From Prochlorococcus sp. AG-409-G20 (GTDB lineage: Bacteria; Cyanobacteriota; Cyanobacteriia; PCC-6307; Cyanobiaceae): a stretch of 46,362 bases of DNA. Below, in pieces: positions 33,531 through 42,399 of this stretch. The stretch spans positions 1 to 46,362 of the forward strand of contig QCJW01000014.1 in the NCBI GenBank assembly GCA_003215775.1, given 5' to 3'. A program made the translations under genes and the position numbers. Under the pieces are notes generated by a model. That model worked only from the letters and a program-made list of their open reading frames with translations, was not told where the DNA came from and ran no database searches. Each line of letters opens with the position of its first letter. The first letter of the stretch is position 1.

Positions 33531-34736
33531 TTAAATTCCTTCTACCAATTCAGCCAACCTAGGAAGAGTTTTTGACTGATCCCAGTCTAAAGAAAAACGT
33601 CTTGCTTGACTTGAGAAACTTTCCCGTAAATCAGAATTACTTAATAAGGTTGTCACTCTATCTGCAATTTTCAAGGGATCATGTATAGAAACTAGCAAGC
33701 CTTCAACACCATCATTGATAACTTCCTCGACTGGCATTCCCTTACTTCCTACGATGCAACAACCACATGCCATAGCTTCTAATAAACTCCAACCTAAAAT
33801 AAAGGGATAGCTTAAATATACATGGACCCAACTAGCCTGCAAAATAGTAATCAAAGTAGGGTGAGGAACTCTTCCAAGGAAGTGAATACGTTCCAAATCA
33901 ATCCTTCCTTCTAATTCTTCAATCATTACCTCTCTAAGTATTCTGCCACTTGGATGGCCACTGCCATAACCAGCCTCATTATCTCCTACAATTAATACTC
34001 GAACTTCTGGATGCCTCTCTTGAATAATAGGCAATGACTGCATAAACACATCAAACCCCCTTAAACGTTCTAGATTGCGATTCACGAATGTAATTGTTGG
34101 TGTGTCTCTATTAATCAAAACACCACGAACTGTATATTCAACTTCAGAATTTGGGCAAGCAATAGAAGTATCAATACCTTCATGGATTATATGCATTTTC
34201 TTTCCTTGGAATTCATCAGGAAAACTATTTGCCTGATGTTTAGTAGGTACAACCCAAGAGAATGCCTGATGAAGTGCTTGCTTAGTTAATGTGTTTCGTC
34301 CAAGTTGCTCTAGTCGTTGCTCCAAGCCAGGTGCAGATTTCAGTGGATCAAAACCATGGCCACCATGTTCAGGCAAAACCCAAAGCTCTGGCCAAAGTAT
34401 TTGGGGAACTTCAGGCCAGACTTCCTTAATTCCTAAAGTTTCACCCCAACCTGGATGAGCAAGAATGCAGTTAGGTACCCAACCTTCACTTGCCAAATTT
34501 GAACAAATTTCTGCAACAGTCTTGGCTCTCTGAAGCGCTTCATTCCAAAGTTGACTCCCTACAGGACAATCAACTTGCAACTTTGGTGGCTCTTTATAAC
34601 GAATCAAACGTCCTTCAAAAGACACAGGGCGATCATGCGACCCAATGCCGACTACATCATGTCCCCGCTGCAAGAGGAAGGGAGCAAGCTGCCGAAACTG
34701 ACCTGGGAAATTCTGATGAATAAGCAGCAGCTTCAT
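33531..34736 (-). CDS. Glycosyltransferase family 4, PFILGWSLLE subtype
   Basis: A 401-residue GT-B enzyme and a clear paralog of 23822-25054. It shares MKLLLIHQNFPGQFRQLAP, VVPTKHQANSFPDEF, IIHEGIDTS, VLIVGDNEAGYG and SYPFILGWSLLEAMACGC. As in the paralog, the first Glu of the E(x)7E pair is Phe (Phe312) and the second, Glu320, is kept. The ATG at 34736 is well placed. It is divergent from the GT9-like gene at 34810 and probably co-transcribed with 32052-33497. It presumably acts on a similar donor as its paralog but in a different glycan. Confidence 0.87.
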   Translation of the reverse strand: MKLLLIHQNFPGQFRQLAPFLLQRGHDVVGIGSHDRPVSFEGRLIRYKEPPKLQVDCPVGSQLWNEALQRAKTVAEICSNLASEGWVPNCILAHPGWGETLGIKEVWPEVPQILWPELWVLPEHGGHGFDPLKSAPGLEQRLEQLGRNTLTKQALHQAFSWVVPTKHQANSFPDEFQGKKMHIIHEGIDTSIACPNSEVEYTVRGVLINRDTPTITFVNRNLERLRGFDVFMQSLPIIQERHPEVRVLIVGDNEAGYGSGHPSGRILREVMIEELEGRIDLERIHFLGRVPHPTLITILQASWVHVYLSYPFILGWSLLEAMACGCCIVGSKGMPVEEVINDGVEGLLVSIHDPLKIADRVTTLLSNSDLRESFSSQARRFSLDWDQSKTLPRLAELVEGI

Positions 34737-34787
34737 TGTTCTTTAATTGAAGTGCTTAGCAAATCACATTCTCTTCAATAAATACCC

Positions 34788-34799
34788 TATAACTATAAA
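34788..34799 (+). promoter_or_regulatory. Putative -10 elements before the GT9-like gene
   Basis: Two overlapping candidates, TATAAC (34788-34793) and TATAAA (34794-34799), lie 11-22 bases before the ATG at 34810. Either would give a very short leader. No -35 is evident. Confidence 0.3.
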
Positions 34800-34809
34800 T
34801 CGCACAATC

Positions 34810-35850
34810 ATGGCCATAGCCAACCACACAAACAATTGGGCGCTCTACTGCAACGATCTAGCTTTTGCTAGGACTTATGTCATAAACAAACTCAGGGAGG
34901 ACAAAGTAGCTCCTCATATAGGACATAAAGCAATCAGCCTTGGCCTAGATCATCATTTAGAAAATAAACTCAACCAGGATGGAGCCTTCAATGAACAAAT
35001 TAAAAATCAATTTCGTTTTAGATTAGCTAGAAAAAATAAAGTAAGCAATCCATATAATCAACTTGTTCCTAAAAAACTGCTTGAAATTACCCAACAAAGC
35101 ATTCATTCATCTAGAGCTATAGTTATTAATTTAAATGGAGGTATTGGTGATCACCTAGAAGCGTTAAATCTACTGATTCATTGGAGTACATTAGCCAACA
35201 AGCAATTAGTATTAAACGTCAGTAATAATCGATTTCACCAACTAAGAAGACTCCTAGAGTGCTGGCCTAATGTGAGACTAAGTAAAACCATGAATGGAAT
35301 ACCAATAATGGCCATTCGCTCAAGCTTAGCCGAAATGAATAAACTATTCTATAAAGGATGGATTGAATTGGATTATGATAATAATCTTGAGAAAGAAGGG
35401 TTAATTTGCTGCTGGAAAGCAGAAGGGTCTGGAGATGCATTCTCAGCGCATTGTCGTTCCATTCCATTCAAGAATGTTATACACTTTTACAAAGAATTAC
35501 GACATAAGATAGGAAAAGATTTCCCTATTTATGACATAACCAATTGGAGAGGTTGGGAGAAAGAAATAATCTCGAATATGTCAATTTCAAATTTAGACCC
35601 TTCGTCGTCGGACTTAAAAGAACTTGCCTACTTTGTTCAACGAAAGCAAGTAATAACTATTGACACAGCACTAGCTCACCTTTGTGCATCAATGAATAAA
35701 AAAGCAAACGTATTATTACCACTTTTCCACGACGAAAGATGGTTTGAATTACACAATAAAAATAACAACTATTACAACTTAGAACTTATTAAAAATCAAG
35801 AATTTTGCAATTGGAAGATATTACTTAAGAAATTATTGATGGACATCTAA
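34810..35850 (+). CDS. GT9-like glycosyltransferase without TPR domain
   Basis: A 346-residue protein. After a helical N-terminal 100 residues comes the GT9-type glycine loop NLNGGIGDHLEALN (107-120). Near the C-terminus TIDTALAHLCASMNKKANVLLP (from 283) holds the Asp and His of the donor site, followed by FHDERWFELH. Both match the TPR-GT9 proteins at 14895-16676 and 37748-38935, but no TPR array is present. The ORF can extend to a TTG at 34747. I start at the ATG at 34810 since the added residues show no conserved pattern. It is convergent with the EDD-motif gene, only 6 bases between stops. The catalytic region appears compact and somewhat diverged. Confidence 0.7.
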   Translation: MAIANHTNNWALYCNDLAFARTYVINKLREDKVAPHIGHKAISLGLDHHLENKLNQDGAFNEQIKNQFRFRLARKNKVSNPYNQLVPKKLLEITQQSIHSSRAIVINLNGGIGDHLEALNLLIHWSTLANKQLVLNVSNNRFHQLRRLLECWPNVRLSKTMNGIPIMAIRSSLAEMNKLFYKGWIELDYDNNLEKEGLICCWKAEGSGDAFSAHCRSIPFKNVIHFYKELRHKIGKDFPIYDITNWRGWEKEIISNMSISNLDPSSSDLKELAYFVQRKQVITIDTALAHLCASMNKKANVLLPLFHDERWFELHNKNNNYYNLELIKNQEFCNWKILLKKLLMDI

Positions 35851-35856
35851 AATAAT

Positions 35857-36711
35857 TTATGAGTTTACTAAGCAATTACTAAACCAAGTTCCCCAATGTT
35901 GAATTTCCAACCAACTAGAAAAACTTTGGGACGTCTTATACAAAGAGAAAGTTTTAGCAATACCTAAAGTGGCAGCACTTTCTAAAGGGCTAACAAAAGA
36001 ACAATCACCATCTTGCCAATGTGGTTGTTTTATCCATAAACGTAATTGTGACGGAGTCAGAAAAAAGCACCCTGCATGAGGATTAAGAGGAGATTCAAGA
36101 CGAACAATTCCACCTGCTTGCTTGGTCTGAATTGGGATAGCCGGCTCTGGAATAATCTTCTTAAGTTCTTTTTCTGCAAAAGGACCATCAATATAAAGTT
36201 TGTCGACCTGCGAAGGAACATTTGCCTGCTCGTAGCGATTTGGCAAAAGCAAGGACTTTTCTTTTAATTCATGCTGCATCCAATGAATCTTTGAAAAAAA
36301 TAGTGGATCATTTATCACTAAGTCATCTTCCAAATACCCATATAGATCATATTCACTAGAAAGTTCGCTTGCTAAGTATTGCTGTGCAGAAAATCCTAAA
36401 TGCCTAGGAGAAGGTGGCTCTGCAACAACCACATCCGCAATACCTCGATAATCATCATCTAATAATTTAATAACATGATTCTTGCCATCTGTAATCAAAC
36501 GAATATCTATATGATGAGTGAGTTGAGAGTTTGTTAGCTCAACAGCCTTCTTAGCAATATTAATTTGGACTTGATTCCCCATCAGTCGCCTTAAAGAAAG
36601 AAGCTGAGCCTGAAGAGCCTCAATCCTGGGCAGAGGGCTTTGTTCCAATGAACTATGAGTAGCCTTTCCCTCTGGCCTCCAATAATGAACAATTGCTAGG
36701 AGAATTCTCAT
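35857..36711 (-). CDS. Uncharacterised EDD-motif protein, probable GT-A glycosyltransferase (paralog of 4783-5673)
   Basis: A 284-residue protein paralogous to that at 4783-5673. Shared blocks are DLYGYLEDDLVINDPLFF (122-139, with Glu128-Asp129-Asp130), ESPLNPHAGCFFLTPSQL (about 206-223), the PLESA segment and a C-terminal aromatic HWGTWF region. The invariant NPHxGCFFLT looks like an active-site loop. Strand-EDD-strand order suggests a GT-A-like fold, but no standard family motif is complete, so function is inferred. The start codon ATG at 36711 has an AGGA ribosome-binding site 7 bases before it. The first base is shared with the opposite-strand GT90 start. Confidence 0.72.
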   Translation of the reverse strand: MRILLAIVHYWRPEGKATHSSLEQSPLPRIEALQAQLLSLRRLMGNQVQINIAKKAVELTNSQLTHHIDIRLITDGKNHVIKLLDDDYRGIADVVVAEPPSPRHLGFSAQQYLASELSSEYDLYGYLEDDLVINDPLFFSKIHWMQHELKEKSLLLPNRYEQANVPSQVDKLYIDGPFAEKELKKIIPEPAIPIQTKQAGGIVRLESPLNPHAGCFFLTPSQLRLWIKQPHWQDGDCSFVSPLESAATLGIAKTFSLYKTSQSFSSWLEIQHWGTWFSNCLVNS

Positions 36712-36713
36712 TG
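36698..36713. promoter_or_regulatory. Back-to-back start region with 10-bp palindrome and ribosome-binding site
   Basis: AGGAGA (36698-36703) is a ribosome-binding site 7 bases before the TTG at 36711-36713 of the plus-strand gene. The palindrome GAGAATTCTC occupies 36700-36709. The minus-strand ATG is 36711-36709, so both genes begin at the same base. Confidence 0.55.
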
Positions 36714-37751
36714 ATAAATCCTAAGCCCCTACCAAGATCAGACAAGACACAAAAAGATAAAAAATCACGAGGTCCATCTTCAGATGGCATATGGTCTCAG
36801 GCCAATCAGGTGATTTTAAAAAATATTGAGCCTAATCCTTATGGTCTCCTACTCGTGAAATGTGATCTCGAGAAAGAACCTACCTTAAGCCAACCATATG
36901 GCTTCGAGAAAATGGAATCAAGAATCAAAATCCTAGAGCACTTTTGTAAAGCAGCTGTAATTACTCTCAGACAAAAACATAGAAAACCATTCCAATTTGC
37001 AGTTCAAGTTCATGATGAAGATCCCAAATGGTATTGTTTTCGTTTTGATGCTCCTCTTATACAAGAAAGCAAACTCGTCAAAGGTCCATTGATTCCGGAT
37101 CCCTATGCACTTGGTTCCTGGGGTTTCGAAAAACTTAAGGAACGAATGGACGAAGAAAACTTACCAGAATGGAAGCGCCGCATACCATTAGTCTTTTGGA
37201 GAGGGAGTACAACGGGCAAAAACCAAATTACGGAAACTTCAATCAAATCACTTCAGCGCTATCAACTATGTGAACGTTCATTATGGTTACCACAATTGCT
37301 AGATGCCAAATTCACTAAGATTGTTCAAGCTTATGATCGAAGATCAAACCAAGCAATAAGAAAAGCACTCACGAACTCAGGCTTATTAGCACCTTATTGT
37401 CATCCATGGCATGCTGCTATGCATCAATGGAATATTGATATTGATGGGAATGTGAACTCATGGGGTCTCTTATGGAAATTGCTTTCTGGTAGTTGCATTT
37501 TGAGAGTCAAAAGTAAGCGAGTGCAGTGGTATCACAGCAAGTTAATCCCTTGGAAGCATCTTATACCAATTGAAGATGACCTACAAAACTTATTTGATCA
37601 AATTCAGTGGTGTTATAACCACTTAGGTAAATGTGAAGAAATTGCCTTCCAGGGTAAAAAATTAGCCCTAGATATAATTGAGCACTTAGAAGAGGATATT
37701 GAAGTGGCAATTGATAGCTATAACATTAACGTATCATCACCAAGTCAATGA
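36711..37751 (+). CDS. GT90-family (CAP10/KTEL-like) glycosyltransferase
   Basis: A 346-residue protein resembling the CAP10/POGLUT group. FWRGSTTG (162-169) matches the family FxGSxT loop. A CHPWHAAMHQWNIDIDG segment follows, and the core KLLSGSCILRVKSKRVQWYHSKLIPWKHLIPIEDD (257-289; family pattern SGS...WY...L.PW.HY.P) is well kept. Members transfer xylose or glucose from UDP-sugars. The TTG at 36711 follows an AGGAGA ribosome-binding site. A TTG at 36693 is a less likely start. It overlaps the next gene by ATGA and is divergent from the EDD-motif gene. Members of this family are best known in eukaryotes and some bacterial capsule clusters. Confidence 0.78.
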   Translation: MINPKPLPRSDKTQKDKKSRGPSSDGIWSQANQVILKNIEPNPYGLLLVKCDLEKEPTLSQPYGFEKMESRIKILEHFCKAAVITLRQKHRKPFQFAVQVHDEDPKWYCFRFDAPLIQESKLVKGPLIPDPYALGSWGFEKLKERMDEENLPEWKRRIPLVFWRGSTTGKNQITETSIKSLQRYQLCERSLWLPQLLDAKFTKIVQAYDRRSNQAIRKALTNSGLLAPYCHPWHAAMHQWNIDIDGNVNSWGLLWKLLSGSCILRVKSKRVQWYHSKLIPWKHLIPIEDDLQNLFDQIQWCYNHLGKCEEIAFQGKKLALDIIEHLEEDIEVAIDSYNINVSSPSQ

Positions 37752-38935
37752 TTAGTAATGCTCAAGATTGGTGCAATAAAGGTGGACAACTACTAGAGAC
37801 AGATCCACGATTAGGGCAAAGATTTATATCACGCTGTCTACTCCAAATTCCCGATTCAGGAATTGCATTATTTAATCTAGGTATCGGTTTACACCAACAA
37901 AGAAAAATAAAAGCAGCTATTAGAGCTTATAAGTTTGCTCTTATGCAAGAGAATGCTCCAGTCAGACAAATTCAAAATAACCTATCTCAAGATCTTTTAC
38001 TCAGTGGCAACTTTAGGGAAGGCCTAAAATATTACGAAACACGTTTTAAAAAAGGACAGAATGAATTCTTTCTTTCATATTTGGGTCAACCTTGGAGTGG
38101 GGCAAACCTTAGTAAAAGTAAACCAAGACATCTAATTCTTGTAGCAGAGCAAGGATTAGGAGATACTTTACAGTTTTGTAGATATGCTCTAATTCTTCAA
38201 CGGCAAAATATAGATATCACATTATTCTGCCAAAAAGTATTAACAACTTACCTAAAAAACAATACTGATATTAAAAATATCACTCATGAGATGACCCCAG
38301 AAGAAGTTACTCAAGAAGGTACGACATGGTGTCCCCTAATGAGTCTGCCCCATAGGTTAGGTACAGAAAAAAATTCAATACCTTCTGAAAAATCCTATCT
38401 AAGAGCAAATAAAGATTTGGTTGCAGAATGGAATAAGAAACTAAATCGTCGTGAAGGCTATAAATTAATTGGACTTCACTGGCAAGGAAATCCAACTCAC
38501 GAAAATAGTCTTTATTCTAGAGGAAGATCAATGAGTTTCGTAGATTGGGTACCTCTGAATTCAATTGATGGCATAGAATTTGTATCTCTTCAAAAGAAAG
38601 CTGGTCAAGAACAACTCTGTTTAAATGCGGGATTAGATTTTGTTAAAGGTCAAAGTCACTTTGAGCAATCTCTAAGCTTTGAAGATACTTCTGCTGTCAT
38701 AAAAAATTGCGACCTGATAATTACAGCTGACAGTGGCATAGTCCATATAGCCGGAGGGTTAGGGATCCAAACCTGGGTAGCACTTCGTTGGATTCCAGAA
38801 TGGCGATGGTTGCTAAATGGCGATAAAACAGACTGGTATCCAAGCTTAAGACTATTTCGTCAACAAGTGGATGGAGATTGGCATAGCGTAGTACTGGAAA
38901 TTAAATCTTCTTTAATAAGTTGGTTAAAGAATTGA
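37748..38935 (+). CDS. TPR protein with GT9-like glycosyltransferase domain (short form)
   Basis: A 395-residue protein with two or three TPR-like units (about residues 20-100, for example ALFNLGIGLHQQRKIKAAIRAYK) and a GT9-like half. AEQGLGDTLQFCRYA is at 133-147, WQGNPTHENS near residue 240, and ITADSGIVHIAGGLGIQTWVAL from 325 with Asp328 and His333. The end, DWYPSLRLFRQQVDGDWHSV, matches SPWYPSMRIFRQ in 14895-16676. The gene overlaps GT90 by ATGA and the next GT gene by one base, so the three plus-strand genes are translationally coupled. It may glycosylate a protein or lipid acceptor. Confidence 0.8.
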   Translation: MISNAQDWCNKGGQLLETDPRLGQRFISRCLLQIPDSGIALFNLGIGLHQQRKIKAAIRAYKFALMQENAPVRQIQNNLSQDLLLSGNFREGLKYYETRFKKGQNEFFLSYLGQPWSGANLSKSKPRHLILVAEQGLGDTLQFCRYALILQRQNIDITLFCQKVLTTYLKNNTDIKNITHEMTPEEVTQEGTTWCPLMSLPHRLGTEKNSIPSEKSYLRANKDLVAEWNKKLNRREGYKLIGLHWQGNPTHENSLYSRGRSMSFVDWVPLNSIDGIEFVSLQKKAGQEQLCLNAGLDFVKGQSHFEQSLSFEDTSAVIKNCDLIITADSGIVHIAGGLGIQTWVALRWIPEWRWLLNGDKTDWYPSLRLFRQQVDGDWHSVVLEIKSSLISWLKN

Positions 38936-39981
38936 TGAATAATCTTCTCTCAACAAAAAAACAAATTCTTGTTTTAAGTGACTCGCTAAATCCATGGCAT
39001 AGTTTCTGGATCAGATTTGGACAATATGTTCCTTACTTACAAGCAAAGATTGATATATGTAGTCAGGTTGTTTGCGAGAAGCATGGGTTAAAAGGTTGGA
39101 AAGATCATCAGACAACACAGAAAGCTGATGTGATTATAATTTATAGGTTTACAGCAGAACATCCTTCCTTTATAAGATCATTGCAAAAAGAAAAAGAACA
39201 AGGAGTTAATATAATAAGTGATATAGATGACTATTTATGGGATAGTTCAGATTGGGACCGCATGCAATTAAAACAAATAAATCAGATTCTTCGTATTTCT
39301 AATACCATTACATGTAGTACAAAAGAACTTTTAGGGATATTAACAATTATGTTTCCCAAACAAGAAATACTACTAATTCCAAACAGCTCACCTAGAGCTC
39401 CTAATCACAAAACAAAAGGGAACAGAAACCTTCATAAAGACATTCGCATCGGTTGGACCGGCGCACCGTGGACCAGGAAGGAAGACTTAGAAATTCTAAA
39501 GCCATTAGCTAAATGGACTCTTGGAATAGATTCTATAAAATGGGTTCATCTTGGAAGATCCGAGAATCATCTTAGCTTTGCTCAAGCTGTTGGCTTATCT
39601 GAAGAGAAAGTGATTTCATATCCACTAACTAGTTATAGCGAGTATCTACAACAATTTGATTTTGATATCGGTCTAGCTCCTGCATCAAACAAATTATTTA
39701 ATCGCTTCAAAAGTGAACTTAAAATTCTTGAATACAGTGCCTTTGGGATTCCATGGCTTGCTAGTGATATGAATGCATATCAAGACTTATGCAAAGAGTG
39801 GAATCTAGAACAGCGAATTTGCTCTAATACTACTGACTGGATTAAAAACTTGTTGCCATTGTTAGACTTCAATTATAGAACTCACGAAGGAAAACGACTC
39901 CAGTTACTTGCAAACAATTTAAGACCTATAGATCGAAGCATAAAAACATGGCAAACACTAATTAATCGTAAAGCAAGTTAG
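38935..39981 (+). CDS. Glycosyltransferase group 1-like protein
   Basis: A 348-residue protein. N-terminal MNNLLSTKKQILVLSDSLNPWHSFWIR and YLQAKIDICS suggest an acceptor Rossmann domain. The donor half has IRIGWTGAPWTRKEDLEILKPL and a late FKSELKILEYSAFGIPWLASDMNAYQD. The carboxylate in KILEYSAFGIP stands where GT4-like enzymes keep their second Glu. The ATG at 38935 shares its A with the stop of the preceding gene (TGATG), so it is preferred over the TTG at 38920. It ends in a 4-base overlap with the convergent sulfotransferase gene. Family membership is fairly sure; substrate is unknown. Confidence 0.75.
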   Translation: MNNLLSTKKQILVLSDSLNPWHSFWIRFGQYVPYLQAKIDICSQVVCEKHGLKGWKDHQTTQKADVIIIYRFTAEHPSFIRSLQKEKEQGVNIISDIDDYLWDSSDWDRMQLKQINQILRISNTITCSTKELLGILTIMFPKQEILLIPNSSPRAPNHKTKGNRNLHKDIRIGWTGAPWTRKEDLEILKPLAKWTLGIDSIKWVHLGRSENHLSFAQAVGLSEEKVISYPLTSYSEYLQQFDFDIGLAPASNKLFNRFKSELKILEYSAFGIPWLASDMNAYQDLCKEWNLEQRICSNTTDWIKNLLPLLDFNYRTHEGKRLQLLANNLRPIDRSIKTWQTLINRKAS

Positions 39982-41177
39982 ATTTCTATATTTGCTTGTT
40001 GAAGAGTTAACAAATAAGGGTAGAGTTCCTTATAATAATTTTTCCATCTACCAATAGAACGATCATTGATGGGAACTCTCACTTGTTGAAAACTTGCTGT
40101 TCGAATAATACGATTAGATCTTTGTGGGTTAAGCATCTTTTCATTCCATTGTAAACAACAATACTTTGCTAAAGATTTTGTTTCTTTTATTGGATCCTTG
40201 ACCAGCTTTTCATAATTACAGTTATACATCCTATTTCCTAATAAATCCCTCCAATAATGCATAAGTTTCTGATATGCAATTTGTACTTTCACCAAATCAG
40301 CTAACTCAAGAGAATAAGTTTGACCTTCTGCAAATCGAGATGTCCAAGAGGAAATAATTTGATCCAGAGGATTACGTAATACATGAACAATTTTAGCTTC
40401 TGGCCAAACCAAGGAAATTATACCTAAATAATAAAAATTATACAAAGTCTTATCTATTTTAACCAATGAACTTTTACAGACAAAAGAACGATAAGTCTTC
40501 CTAAATAAATTTAAACTAGAGTTTAGAGAGCCTAAATCTATTGCTTTATTGGAAAATTTCTTTAAAACAGATGAAGCACGAATAGCTCTTCTACTATATT
40601 CAGACTCCCCTTTGGCTTCAGTACCTTCTGCTAAACTTAAAATAGTTTCCACTAAAGTAGATCCGCATCTCGGTAGACCCACTACAAAAAGTAAATCACT
40701 CCCATTATCATCACAAAGCTTTTGATGATAGACCTCCCTTACATTTCGATCTACAGTTTCTACAAGGTCAGCCCTCTCAACATATAAGACTGCATCTGTA
40801 TTTACAAGGCCTAAAGCTTCTTTTCTTTGCTGATTGGCATACTTATATAAAAAGAATGATTCTTCGTAACTACAAATTTTCTCCTTAACTTTTGCTAAAG
40901 CAAACAAAATATAAGATCTATTGTCACAAGAGTCTGGGATACCAGCCCGGAATGATTTTTCCAATTGAAGTAAAGGCACAGAACCTGGCTCCAGAATCAT
41001 TTGATGACTCAACCAAAATAAAGATTCGGGATGACCTTCATGCACTTCTATACACTTAAGTAATACTCTAGAAGATTTTTTAATATCCCCTTCTTCTCTA
41101 AATATCTTAGCTAACAAAAGATAACTAGAAACATCACCTGGATCTTCTATTAATTTGATATAACAATTTCTTTTCAT
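39978..41177 (-). CDS. TPR-sulfotransferase (tyrosylprotein sulfotransferase-like)
   Basis: A 399-residue protein. Residues about 10-135 contain TPR-like helices, and from residue 160 a sulfotransferase domain follows. The PAPS loop is GLPRCGST at 167-174 in LLFVVGLPRCGSTLVETILS. The 3'-phosphate motif VLRNPLDQIISSW lies near 267, and a C-terminal RVPINDRSIGRWKNY segment fits the family, where Arg and Trp shape the active site. Related TPR-linked proteins in bacteria are annotated as protein or glycan sulfotransferases. It would use PAPS in the cytoplasm. It follows the GT4 gene at 41204-42379 by 26 bases. Confidence 0.85.
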   Translation of the reverse strand: MKRNCYIKLIEDPGDVSSYLLLAKIFREEGDIKKSSRVLLKCIEVHEGHPESLFWLSHQMILEPGSVPLLQLEKSFRAGIPDSCDNRSYILFALAKVKEKICSYEESFFLYKYANQQRKEALGLVNTDAVLYVERADLVETVDRNVREVYHQKLCDDNGSDLLFVVGLPRCGSTLVETILSLAEGTEAKGESEYSRRAIRASSVLKKFSNKAIDLGSLNSSLNLFRKTYRSFVCKSSLVKIDKTLYNFYYLGIISLVWPEAKIVHVLRNPLDQIISSWTSRFAEGQTYSLELADLVKVQIAYQKLMHYWRDLLGNRMYNCNYEKLVKDPIKETKSLAKYCCLQWNEKMLNPQRSNRIIRTASFQQVRVPINDRSIGRWKNYYKELYPYLLTLQQANIEI

Positions 41178-41203
41178 ACAATGAAAGTGATCAAATCTGT
41201 AAA

Positions 41204-42379
41204 TTATTCGGGTTTCAATAATCCTTGGACAAAATCATTTGCATAATCAGACCATAGTCTCATAGTCCTACAATTTAACTCATCAATCAATTTAGCATAA
41301 GTATTTGGTTGAGATAATATTAACTGCAAGCCAGAAACTAAGGATCTCCAATCAGAGGTATTCAGTTGAAGACAACCTCCACCTTTAGCCAATTCACCTA
41401 TAGCTCCATATCCACTACATAGACAAGGAATTCTATTCCATAAGCTTTCTGCTACTGGAAGACCAAATCCTTCTTCTATAGAAGGATAAATTGTACAATC
41501 AGCCCATTCATATAATGCATGCAATCTTTGATCATCTATACTTCTCTCCCAATGGATAGGAAGTCCAATGGTTCTTGTTCTTTGAAACTGTGCTAATACT
41601 TGTAAATCATTAGGCCATCCTACCAGTATGAATTTAGCATTTAAATTCTGTATAGATTGTAAATAAGTTATAGCCTTAAATAAAGCCAAATGATTTTTTC
41701 GAGGCTCAAAGGAGGCAACACAAAGAATGTGCATAGGCCTATTTAAATATCCTCTATTAGTCCATAAATTAGATGATGAAATCTTAACCGATGGGGGACG
41801 CTTTTGACCCAAAAGCTCTGTTGCCAATGGTATGGTCTGCAATAGACTACCAACATAAGATTCTGAATAACCTATTTCATAAAGAAAATCTCTAAGATAC
41901 TCTGATGTGGAAAAAGAATTAGCAAATACTTTATCAAAGCTTGCTATGCCTTTCATATATAAAGTATGAAAGTGTACTGTTTTCTTCCAATTTGGACCAT
42001 AGAATTGTGGATATCTTAGAGGAATTGAATCATGAAATACACAGCCTATCTTCAGTCCATTTTTATCAGCCGACATTCTTATCTCTTTTAAAGAAGGCAT
42101 ATAGGGCCCACTAATTAACTCAACAATAATTAGCCAGTCATCCGTCCAATGTGACTCTCTATCATTAAGACTCCATTGATTAGGATCTGGACCATTCCAT
42201 TTACTTAAATGCTCAAGATCCTTCAAAGTAGGTGCAGAAAAATCTCTACTCTCTGAATCCCAAATCACTGGCTTTAAAGGAATAGAGACATCCATAAGAG
42301 CTAATGCAATAGCTCTTACACACCTTTGTATGCCAGTGTTATATTCAAATCTTCTAGTATGATCAATATAATAATACAC
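41204..42379 (-). CDS. Glycosyltransferase family 4 (mannosyltransferase-like)
   Basis: A 391-residue GT-B enzyme. Its N-terminus (YYIDHTRRFEYNTGIQRCVRAIA) has the family strand and Gly/Thr loop. HDSIPLRYPQFYG (116-128) is common in WbdA- or MtfB-like mannosyltransferases. Donor-domain motifs are VASFEPRKNH and SIEEGFGLPVAESL, with Glu303 and Glu311 as the E(x)7E pair. The start is GTG at 42379. It lies 99 bases after the rfbB stop on the same strand, so it may be the next transcription unit after the rhamnose operon. Confidence 0.87.
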   Translation of the reverse strand: MYYYIDHTRRFEYNTGIQRCVRAIALALMDVSIPLKPVIWDSESRDFSAPTLKDLEHLSKWNGPDPNQWSLNDRESHWTDDWLIIVELISGPYMPSLKEIRMSADKNGLKIGCVFHDSIPLRYPQFYGPNWKKTVHFHTLYMKGIASFDKVFANSFSTSEYLRDFLYEIGYSESYVGSLLQTIPLATELLGQKRPPSVKISSSNLWTNRGYLNRPMHILCVASFEPRKNHLALFKAITYLQSIQNLNAKFILVGWPNDLQVLAQFQRTRTIGLPIHWERSIDDQRLHALYEWADCTIYPSIEEGFGLPVAESLWNRIPCLCSGYGAIGELAKGGGCLQLNTSDWRSLVSGLQLILSQPNTYAKLIDELNCRTMRLWSDYANDFVQGLLKPE

Positions 42380-42399
42380 AATTTAGAAGGATTTAAAAC

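Noticed and set aside
34490-34781. Short plus-strand ORFs opposite the start of the GT4 gene at 33531-34736
   Set aside because: They are shadows of a well-supported GT4 N-terminus; no ribosome-binding site or recognisable features.
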